This document shows positions 24,101-31,887 of a DNA stretch of 64,000 bases, piece after piece. Origin of the DNA: JAYSYM01 sp964543475 (GTDB lineage Bacteria; Bdellovibrionota; Bdellovibrionia; Bdellovibrionales; JAMPXM01); NCBI GenBank assembly GCA_964543475.1, contig CAZIYJ010000006.1:62001-126000 (forward strand). Reading direction: 5' to 3'. Under the pieces are notes generated by a model, which did not search any database, was not told the origin of the DNA, and saw nothing but the letters and a program-made list of their open reading frames with translations. Position 1 is the stretch's first letter, and each line of letters starts with the position of its first letter. The position numbers and the translations under genes are program-made.

Positions 24101-27100
24101 ATCTTCAATTAGTAACAAAAGATTTAGCGATTCCAGCAGTTGGCCAAGACGGTCAGTCAATCCGTTGGAACAATACTTCTGGTGACTGGGAGTATTTCAC
24201 AGCAGGCACTGGAAACGGAACGGTATCGACAGTTACATCTGCTAACGCTGACATCGGAATTACAAACAACACGACAATTCCTGAGTTAACACTAAATGTT
24301 GGTACGGGTAACAACCAGATCGTTAAATTAAACGGTTCTGCTGAATTGCCAGCGGTGAGTGGTGTTAATTTAACAGCACTTAATGCTTCGAACATTGCTT
24401 CGGGAACTTTAGCTGATGCTCGATTAAGTGCGAACGTTGCGATGACTTCATATGTAGACGGAAAGCTTGTAAGTAAAGATCTTGCTGTTCCTGCTGCTGG
24501 ACAAGATGGACAGTCGATTCGTTGGAACAATACTTCTGGGGACTGGGAATACTTCACAGCAGGATCGGGTAGCGGAACGGTTTCTACTGTTACATCTGCT
24601 AACGGCGATGCGACGATCACTAACAACACAACTACTCCTGAAATTACAATCAACACAGGTACTGGCAACAACCAAATCGTAAAGTTAAACGGCTCGGCTG
24701 AGTTGCCAGCAGTAAGCGGTGTGAATTTAACTGCACTTAATGCTTCGAATATCGCTTCGGGCACAATTGCTGATGCTCGGCTAAGCGCAAACGTCGCATT
24801 AACTTCATATGTTGATGCGGGTGATTTGAGATTAGTAACTAAAGATTTAGCGATTCCGGCTGCTGGTCAAGATGGTCAGTCGATTCGTTGGAACAATACG
24901 TCTGGTGATTGGGAATATTTCACAGCAGGTACTGGTAACGGAACAGTATCGACGGTTACGTCTGCTAACGCAGATATCGGAATTACAAACAACACGACTA
25001 TTCCTGAGTTAACTCTTAATGTTGGTACCGGTAACAACCAAATCGTGAAGCTTAACGGTTCAGCTGAATTGCCAGCAGTGAGTGGTGTTAACTTAACTAA
25101 CTTAAACGGATCTAACTTGGCATCTGGCACTGTGCCTGATGCTCGCTTAAGTGCAAACGTAGCGCTGACTTCTTATGTTGATACTGCTGAAGCTGACGCA
25201 GTGACTGCAGCGAATGCATACTCTGATTCAAAATTAGTAACTAAAGATCTAGCGGTTCCGGCTGCTGGACAAGATGGTCAGTCGATTCGTTGGAACAACA
25301 CATCCGGTGATTGGGAATATTTCACCGCAGGCTCAGGAAGCGGAACAGTTTCGACTGTTACTTCAGCTAACGGTGATGCGACAATCACGAATAATACGAC
25401 TACTCCTGAAATCACAATCAATACAGGTACTGGTAACAACCAGATCGTGAAGCTTAACGGTTCTGGTGAATTGCCAGCTGTTAGCGGTGTTAATCTAACT
25501 GCGCTTAATGCTTCGAACATCGCTTCGGGAACTTTAAATGATGCGCGCTTGAGTGCGAACGTCGCCATGACTTCATACGTAGATACTGCTGAAGCCGATG
25601 CGGTGACTGCGGCGAATGCTTACTCTGATGGAAAGCTAGTATCTAAAGATTTAGCGATCCCATTAGTTGGACAAGACGGTCAATCGATTCGTTGGAACAA
25701 CACATCTGGCGATTGGGAATACTTCACAGCGGGAACTGGAAATGGCGACGCTTTAGTTGCGAATCCGCTCTCTCAGTTTGCTGCGACAACTTCCGCGCAG
25801 CTCGCAAGTGTGCTTAATGACGAAACGGGCACTGGCCTCGCAGTATTTGGAACGTCACCAACATTCACAACAAATCTTACTTCACCAATGATTATCGGTG
25901 GAACGGGTGCTGCACAATCTCTCACGTACAAAACTACTTCAGGTGTCGGTGCGTCGGGTGCCGATCACATTTTCCAAGTTGGTAACAACGGTGCCACAGA
26001 AGCAATGAGAATTTTGAACAGCGGTTTAGTTGGTGTGGGGACCGCAGCGCCGATCACAACACTTGATGTCGCTGGCTCAGCGACAATCGGAATCACATCT
26101 CCAGGCATCTCATTTACCACTTTAACCGCTCCGTTTGCTAGTGGTGATACAGTTGTTAACGTTGCATCTACTGCAAATTATCCGTCGAGTGGTTTGTTGC
26201 AAATCAGTTCAGAAGTTTTAGCTTACACTGGCAAGACGGGCACCACGTTCACGGGTTTAACTCGTGGTCTTTATACAACTACCATTCCGGCATCTACTGC
26301 TGGTGGGCAGTCTGTGAAAGGTATCATTGCTAACTTTGCTCCAAACGCTACAACTCAGTATTCTGCAGCTATGTCTATCTACACCAATAATGCAGTAGTG
26401 ATCGGGACGCAGGAAAGTTCTGCAACATTGGGTGGAAAATCTTTAACGGTGGGTTATAATTCTCGTGCAAGTGGATCTTACTCTTTTGCACACGGTGACG
26501 GATCTCGAGCAGTCGGAATGAACAGTTTGGCTTCGGGCAGCTCGAACTTTGCGAACGGGCATTACTCTCAGGCCTTCGGAAATACTGTCACTGCAGACTC
26601 TTTTAATCAGGCGACCTTCGGCGCATTCAACATGCCTAAAGGTGGCGAAACTGCAGCTTCATGGATTACTACTGATCCACTTTTTGTAATTGGTAACGGA
26701 ACAGGAAGTGGAGCGTCTCGCTCAACGGCGATGATGCTTTTAAAGAATGGCAACCTCGGTGTTGGTACAACGACTCCGACAGCGGCACTTCATTTAAAAG
26801 CGGGAACAGCAGCTGCTGGAACAGCTCCTCTAAAATTGACTTCTGGAGTGAATTTAGGAACTCCTGAAGACGGCGCGATTGAATACGACGGAACAAATTT
26901 ATATTACACTGATAACACTAACACTCGTAGAACTCTTGGTACTTCTGGTGGAATTACTGCGTTAACTGGTGACGTAACTGCAGCTGGTCCGGGTTCTGCT
27001 ACTGCAACGATTGCGAATAACGCGATCACGACTGTAAAAATCACCGACGCGAATGTGACCTACGGAAAAATTCAAAACGTTACCACCAATAAACTTTTAG

Positions 27101-30100
27101 GTCGTGCAACAGCAGGCGCTGGAGTGATGGAAGAAATCACTTTAGGCACGGGGTTATCATTTACGGGCACAACACTTAATGCCTCGGGCAGTGGCGGTAC
27201 TGTAACAGAAGTGACGTCGGCAAACGCCGATATAGGAATCACCAATACGACGACGACTCCGGAACTAACTTTAAATGTTGGTACTGGTAACAACCAGATC
27301 GTGAAATTGAACGGCTCTGCAGAGCTGCCAGCAGTGAGCGGTGTTAACTTAACTGCATTAAATGCATCGAACATCGCCTCAGGCACTGTAGCTGACGCTC
27401 GATTGAGCGCTAACGTTGCGTTGAAATCTTATACTGACGCAAATATTTTAGGTCTACCTCTCGCGGCACCGGCTGCAGGACAAGTTGGACAATCGATTCG
27501 TTGGAATGCTGGTAACACCGCGTGGGAGTATTACACTCCTACAACATCTATTGCTGCTGACTCACTTAACTTTACTGATTTTTCGGACACCTTATCACTC
27601 GACGCTTCGACTTCAATCACGGCGCCAAGCGGACAAGCTTATGCACTTTCGGTCGTGAACGAAGGTACTGGAAACTCATTCTTTGTTGGCGACGAAGCTG
27701 CTGATGCAACTCCGTTTATAATCGATAGTTCTGGTCTTGTGGGAATTGGCAATTCTTCGCCATTTGCAAGACTGACAATTACACCGGTTGAGGATGTGTC
27801 ACTTCCAAAAGAAGAATCGGCGATCTCTTTTACATCGGGTATTGATCAATCGGGTTTCACCAGCACAAGCTTGGGCTACTATCAAAATGGCGGTACGCCG
27901 GTATCGTATATTCAAGCAAGTTATAGTGGTTACAACGCGCCATTTGCGATTAACCCTTACGCGGGTCCAGTAGGCGTAGGTACTTTTTTACCGGCGACAA
28001 AGCTTGATGTAGCGGGCTCACTAAAAGTTGGTAACGGTGGAGAAACTTGCGGCGCAACATATGCCGGAGCCATTCGCTATAATGGCGGTAGTTTACAATA
28101 TTGTAACGGTACGTCGTGGACTACCGTGGGTAGTGCGATTGCAGCTGACTCACTTAACTTTACTGACTTCTCTGATTCGTTAGCTCTCGATGCTTCTACT
28201 AATATCGAGGCGGATGGCGCTGAGGTTTTATCAATCACCAATGGCGGCACTGGAAATTCTTTCTTAGTTAATGATGCAACTGGTGGCGACGCATCGCCAT
28301 TTGTGATCGATGCGGAAGGTAAAGTAGGCATTGGAACAGCAGCACCTACTGACTACTTTGAGATTAGACCTCCAGCAGCTGCAGCAAGCACTAATGGCAA
28401 AGGAATTTACATAAAAGGTCAGGACGGATCTGGTCCAGCAAATGCATCCGGTGGTGGAATTTATCTTAAGGCAGGTGTTGCCTTCGGTGGTTTCACTAAC
28501 GGCAACTTCAACTTGGATTTCGGCGATAACAACACTGGAAGATTTGTTGTCGATAGAAATACCGTAAATACATACACGACAACTTCCGGAGTAGCATTTG
28601 GACCAACGTCTCCGATGCAAACTCTAACCAACAATCGCTTTAATGATGGAAACTCCATCCTTTATCAGTACAATATAAATAATTCGTCTCCTGTTTCACA
28701 ATATGGTTACAACGGCGCAATCTCCGTTCCTGGCGCCGGAGCTGGATTGGCATTTGTTTGGGGGCAAGCAACGAGCAGCACCAGTTACGCTGAAACTATG
28801 CGTCTCGGTGGTGACGGAAAGTTATCAATTGGTACGTCAGCGGCAAACGAGTTGCTCACAGTTGAGGGTGTAACATCACTTCGTGCGGTGGCAGCACCAG
28901 CGGCTACAGCAAACTACGGTAAGATTTATGTTGATAGTGGCGACGCCAATAAACTTAAGTACATGAATCCCGCTGGTAGTATTGTTGATTTATCAGCTGC
29001 AGGTACAGCGACAATTGCTGACGACACTCTTGATTTTGCAAAGTTAATAGATGCGATGACTCTTGATGCTACGACTTCGATTACTGCACCGAGCGGCCAA
29101 GCCTACGCGCTCAATATTGTGAATGAGGGTACCGGCAATTCATTGTTTGTCGGAGATCAGGCTGCAGATGCTACGCCATTCGTGATTGCTGCTGATGGTA
29201 GAGTAGGTATTGGTGTTCCTTCGCCAAGCTTCAATCTTGATGTGGCCGGAAGTGTCAATGCAACCGGAGCAATTAGAACGCTTTCAGGATTGGTGATCGC
29301 CGCTAACGCGGGAAGTGCGCCATATTCTCCGACTACTGTTCCTGCGATTGGTGGCGCTTTACAAATCGGTAACGATAACACATCAGATTTATCTGGTTCT
29401 CAAATCACAATGATCGCGCGAAACTCATCATCGAATTATCAGAATGGATATTTCGGTGTCGCTTCGACTGTTGGTGCGGGAGTCTACAGTCCTACAATCT
29501 TTATCACGCAGCAAACTGGCGCGGCTACTTATGCTGAACGATTCAGAGTCGACCCTAACGGAAACGTTGGTATCGGCGCGCCGAGCTCAGCGAACGAAAA
29601 ACTGACTGTAGAAGGTGTGACTGCGCTTCGTTCTGTTGTGGCACCATCGTTAACAGCCAACTACGGTAAAATCTATGTTGATAGTGGTGATAGTAACAAA
29701 CTTAAGTACATGAATCCTGCTGGAAGTATTGTTGATTTATCGGCTGCCGGTACAGCAACAATTGCTGACGACACTCTTGATTTCGCAAAGTTCGCAGACA
29801 GTATGACTCTTGATGCGTCGACTTCGATCACAGCGCCGAGCGGTCAAGCCTATTCAATGTTGATAAGCAATGAAGGCACAGGCAATTCATTCCGAGTGAA
29901 CGATTCTAACGGAGATACAACTCCTTTTGTGATCGATGCAGCAGGAAACGTCGGAATCGGAAGTTCAACTCCTGCTGATCCTTTAGTTGTTCAGGCAGCA
30001 GCAGATGGAAAATTATTACACGTGCTCAATACAGGTACGACAGGAGATGCATATCCCGAAATGCGCTTATCTCATTACAAAGCTTACGCAGGAGGGGGCT

Positions 30101-31887
30101 ATCCAGTTATCTCGTCTTACCATGCGCGTGGCTCTTTTGCGTCTCCGGATACTGTGCAAAGTGGTATGACTCTGCTTTCATTGCAGGGACGTGGATATGC
30201 TGAAGCCGGTTTTGGTTCAGATCGTGCTGGCGCACAAATCGATTTTGTTGCGGCTACGAATTGGGGCAATACAACTATCAGAACCGACATGGTTTTTAAA
30301 ACAGCGGGTGCCGGTTCATGGAGTAATTCTGAGCGGATGAGGATTACTGATAGCGGAAACGTAGGTATCGGCACTGATACAACTCCGGATGCAAAGCTTG
30401 ATATCGAAGGTACACTCGGGCTTTCGGGATCGACATCAGGAACTATAACTTTCGCAGCACCGGCAACAGTGACTTCGGGAACATATGTTTGGCCTGCAGC
30501 AATGCCTGGCTCGAACATGGTTTTACAATCTGACAATACTGGCGCACTTTCTTGGGTGGCTGCGGGCGGATCGGGCGACTTCAAAGCTGATGGCTCAGTA
30601 CCAATGACTGCACCTATCGAAGCGTCGACTGGAACGGCTCTGTTACCGTCGTATACATTCAATGGGGACGAGAATACCGGACTTTATAACTATGTCGCTA
30701 ATGGCGTAGCAGTTGTTACTAATGGCGCAGAAAAAGTTCGCTTTTCTAATGCCGGAAATATAGAAAGTGCATCGGGAGCATTTGCGATCAACGCTGCAAC
30801 TTCTGCCGCGAACCCAACTTTTGGTTTCACTTCAAGCAGTGGATTAGGAATGTACCGTGCTGCAGCCGATACTCTCGCTTTCTCGACTAGCAGCGGAGAG
30901 AGAATGCGTATCGACTCGAGTGGTAACGTGGGTATCGGTACAACTCCGACTGCGAAACTTGATGTAGCGGCTACTTCTACGATAACCGCAGGCACAAGCA
31001 CTGGAATTAATGCTTACCTTGAAGTGGACCCAACCGCTAACTCGACAGCAGACTACCGAAACTACTTTAGTGTAGGAACTAAAGCTGGGAATATAAGAGA
31101 CATAAACAGTGAATTAGCTGCAGTAAATTCAGAAGCCCTTCATGAAGGAACAGGTGCAGTTTCGACAATGTCGGGTATTTCTAGCAGTGTTTTCAAAGCT
31201 AGCACTGGAACTGTTGGAGACGCTTACGGTTTATATTCTGTTATTCAGAATGGGAACGCTACAGGCGCGATCACAAATGGTTACGGTTTGTACGTAGCTC
31301 CATTCGTTCGAACTGGTGCAATTACTAATAGCTACGGTGTATACGTTGCGGATACGACAGCGAAGAACTATTTCGCTGGCGACGTCGGTATCGGGATGAA
31401 TTCTGCTGGCGAAAAACTTGAAGTTAACGGAAACGTTAAAGCAACAAGTTTCATTTCTACCTCAGACGCTCGATTGAAGCGTCACGTTGCAACAGTCTCT
31501 GGTCTGGATGCAGTTCTTCTTCTCCGCGGTGTGAGCTGGATTTGGAAAGCTGACGGAGTTGAAGATGCTGGTGTGATCGCGCAAGAAGTTGAAAAAGTAC
31601 TTCCAGCAGCGGTAGTGACTAGCAAAGATGGAATGAAGGCAGTGAAGTACAACGCAATCATCGCTCAGATCATCGAAGCAACTAAAGATGTATTTGCAAT
31701 GTATCAATCACAGCAGATTGTGCTCGCAGAGCAGGGTCGTAAGATCGCGTCGGTTGAAGCCGATGTTAACGGCCTCAAGCACGATCAAGAAGACTTAAAA
31801 GCAATGGTTCAGCAGCTTGAATCAGAAAATCAAATGCTCAAGTCTTACCTTTGTACGAAAGACCCTGAAGCGCCATTCTGCAAATAG
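21166..31887 (+). CDS. Giant secreted modular fibre/adhesin with C-terminal S74 self-cleaving chaperone
   Basis: 3573 residues. Signal peptide (1-24). Residues 25-165 form an N-terminal domain (TGLTYHGRILLPGG...). Residues 165-600 carry tail-fibre-like repeats (LPLAGGTMTGPINL, DAxTKxYVD). Residues 607-1525 are seven tandem ~120-residue modules with GQSIRWNNTSGDWEYFT and GNNQIVKLNGSAELPAVSG; an eighth lies near 2005-2115. Residues 1758-1825 resemble a YadA-like head (ASGSYSFAHGDGSRAVG). From 1625 on there are about twelve VGIGT-xxP-xxxLDVxG repeats and four copies of a segment with SITAPSGQAY. One Cys-Trp mini-domain (CGATYAG...LQYCNGTSW) matches the propeller protein. The C-terminal 141 residues are a Peptidase_S74 chaperone with SDARLK (Ser3433-Asp3434 cleavage site, Lys3438) and a coiled coil. 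Expected to trimerise like phage fibres and Bdellovibrio mosaic adhesive trimer proteins. Confidence 0.92.
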   Translation: MKPKLFIQFLLTLVAIFAAVPSFAATGLTYHGRILLPGGAPLEGANVFFHIQVRSPGVENCLLFDEQQTLNMTGSKGLFVLTIGDGTRAAPAVDGGNPIDRIFANKGTITGAPNLTCNIGNSYTPGIADGRKLQVQFNDGSGWQTLPAQNINYVPLAIEATQISGYKKDQLLRVADGTVATELSNANWTELWDLITGASTVYQKADGSNFAPTAAVDFNGQKIIDLADPTLAQDAATKNYSDTKIGGKDIDVSTVTNLAGNGQVLVWDQAQNRWETGLPNDTTKLPLAGGTMTGPINLGAYSVTNVGHVVIADQGTMYLGKFSAGQEAALLLTPLNNTTDRGRTWFNVDTGKMRYWDGLAAQDVATKDYVDTAVAGATDASKLPLAGGTMGGNIVMGGNSITGLAAPAGANDAVRKVYADSNLLGLALAAPGAGEVLKSVRWNAAGNAWEYFTPFTAADLTAGNITTALGYTPVNRAGDTMTGLLLLSADPSNAVGAATKQYVDAVATAAAGAYVRIDGTTSLTADWDLNGLTVGGTRLITGLDTPVAADGAANKAYVDAREAAAVVAANAYTDTEVATAVADGETYADTVSAAAQAAAQTYADGKLVTKDLAVPAAAQDGQSIRWNDTTGDWEYFTASVSTGTVSTVTSANTDIAITNNTTTPELTLNVGTGNNQIVKLNGSAELPAVSGVNLTALNASNIASGTIADARLSANVALTSYVDANILGLPLAAPAGGQVGQAIRWNAAGTAWEYFTAGTGNGSVTTVTSANADIGITNNTTIPELTLNVGTGNNQIVKLNGSAELPAVSGINLTALNASNIASGTLADARLSANVAMTSYVDTAEADAVTAANAYSDGKLVSKDLAVPAVGQDGQSIRWNNTSGDWEYFTASVSTGTVSTVTSANGDATITNNTTTPEITINTGTGNNQIVKLNGSAELPAVSGVNLTALNASNIASGTIADARLSANVALTSYVDAGDLQLVTKDLAIPAVGQDGQSIRWNNTSGDWEYFTAGTGNGTVSTVTSANADIGITNNTTIPELTLNVGTGNNQIVKLNGSAELPAVSGVNLTALNASNIASGTLADARLSANVAMTSYVDGKLVSKDLAVPAAGQDGQSIRWNNTSGDWEYFTAGSGSGTVSTVTSANGDATITNNTTTPEITINTGTGNNQIVKLNGSAELPAVSGVNLTALNASNIASGTIADARLSANVALTSYVDAGDLRLVTKDLAIPAAGQDGQSIRWNNTSGDWEYFTAGTGNGTVSTVTSANADIGITNNTTIPELTLNVGTGNNQIVKLNGSAELPAVSGVNLTNLNGSNLASGTVPDARLSANVALTSYVDTAEADAVTAANAYSDSKLVTKDLAVPAAGQDGQSIRWNNTSGDWEYFTAGSGSGTVSTVTSANGDATITNNTTTPEITINTGTGNNQIVKLNGSGELPAVSGVNLTALNASNIASGTLNDARLSANVAMTSYVDTAEADAVTAANAYSDGKLVSKDLAIPLVGQDGQSIRWNNTSGDWEYFTAGTGNGDALVANPLSQFAATTSAQLASVLNDETGTGLAVFGTSPTFTTNLTSPMIIGGTGAAQSLTYKTTSGVGASGADHIFQVGNNGATEAMRILNSGLVGVGTAAPITTLDVAGSATIGITSPGISFTTLTAPFASGDTVVNVASTANYPSSGLLQISSEVLAYTGKTGTTFTGLTRGLYTTTIPASTAGGQSVKGIIANFAPNATTQYSAAMSIYTNNAVVIGTQESSATLGGKSLTVGYNSRASGSYSFAHGDGSRAVGMNSLASGSSNFANGHYSQAFGNTVTADSFNQATFGAFNMPKGGETAASWITTDPLFVIGNGTGSGASRSTAMMLLKNGNLGVGTTTPTAALHLKAGTAAAGTAPLKLTSGVNLGTPEDGAIEYDGTNLYYTDNTNTRRTLGTSGGITALTGDVTAAGPGSATATIANNAITTVKITDANVTYGKIQNVTTNKLLGRATAGAGVMEEITLGTGLSFTGTTLNASGSGGTVTEVTSANADIGITNTTTTPELTLNVGTGNNQIVKLNGSAELPAVSGVNLTALNASNIASGTVADARLSANVALKSYTDANILGLPLAAPAAGQVGQSIRWNAGNTAWEYYTPTTSIAADSLNFTDFSDTLSLDASTSITAPSGQAYALSVVNEGTGNSFFVGDEAADATPFIIDSSGLVGIGNSSPFARLTITPVEDVSLPKEESAISFTSGIDQSGFTSTSLGYYQNGGTPVSYIQASYSGYNAPFAINPYAGPVGVGTFLPATKLDVAGSLKVGNGGETCGATYAGAIRYNGGSLQYCNGTSWTTVGSAIAADSLNFTDFSDSLALDASTNIEADGAEVLSITNGGTGNSFLVNDATGGDASPFVIDAEGKVGIGTAAPTDYFEIRPPAAAASTNGKGIYIKGQDGSGPANASGGGIYLKAGVAFGGFTNGNFNLDFGDNNTGRFVVDRNTVNTYTTTSGVAFGPTSPMQTLTNNRFNDGNSILYQYNINNSSPVSQYGYNGAISVPGAGAGLAFVWGQATSSTSYAETMRLGGDGKLSIGTSAANELLTVEGVTSLRAVAAPAATANYGKIYVDSGDANKLKYMNPAGSIVDLSAAGTATIADDTLDFAKLIDAMTLDATTSITAPSGQAYALNIVNEGTGNSLFVGDQAADATPFVIAADGRVGIGVPSPSFNLDVAGSVNATGAIRTLSGLVIAANAGSAPYSPTTVPAIGGALQIGNDNTSDLSGSQITMIARNSSSNYQNGYFGVASTVGAGVYSPTIFITQQTGAATYAERFRVDPNGNVGIGAPSSANEKLTVEGVTALRSVVAPSLTANYGKIYVDSGDSNKLKYMNPAGSIVDLSAAGTATIADDTLDFAKFADSMTLDASTSITAPSGQAYSMLISNEGTGNSFRVNDSNGDTTPFVIDAAGNVGIGSSTPADPLVVQAAADGKLLHVLNTGTTGDAYPEMRLSHYKAYAGGGYPVISSYHARGSFASPDTVQSGMTLLSLQGRGYAEAGFGSDRAGAQIDFVAATNWGNTTIRTDMVFKTAGAGSWSNSERMRITDSGNVGIGTDTTPDAKLDIEGTLGLSGSTSGTITFAAPATVTSGTYVWPAAMPGSNMVLQSDNTGALSWVAAGGSGDFKADGSVPMTAPIEASTGTALLPSYTFNGDENTGLYNYVANGVAVVTNGAEKVRFSNAGNIESASGAFAINAATSAANPTFGFTSSSGLGMYRAAADTLAFSTSSGERMRIDSSGNVGIGTTPTAKLDVAATSTITAGTSTGINAYLEVDPTANSTADYRNYFSVGTKAGNIRDINSELAAVNSEALHEGTGAVSTMSGISSSVFKASTGTVGDAYGLYSVIQNGNATGAITNGYGLYVAPFVRTGAITNSYGVYVADTTAKNYFAGDVGIGMNSAGEKLEVNGNVKATSFISTSDARLKRHVATVSGLDAVLLLRGVSWIWKADGVEDAGVIAQEVEKVLPAAVVTSKDGMKAVKYNAIIAQIIEATKDVFAMYQSQQIVLAEQGRKIASVEADVNGLKHDQEDLKAMVQQLESENQMLKSYLCTKDPEAPFCK

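Noticed and set aside
23028..25568. Series of long antisense open frames (up to 203 residues) opposite the giant fibre modules.
   Set aside because: They repeat with the module period and are shadows of a repeated coding sequence with biased codons. No start sites or protein-like composition.
22984..25640. Tandem repeats as a possible CRISPR array.
   Set aside because: Units are about 360 bp, remain in frame across the whole gene and vary at synonymous sites; not a short-repeat/spacer array.
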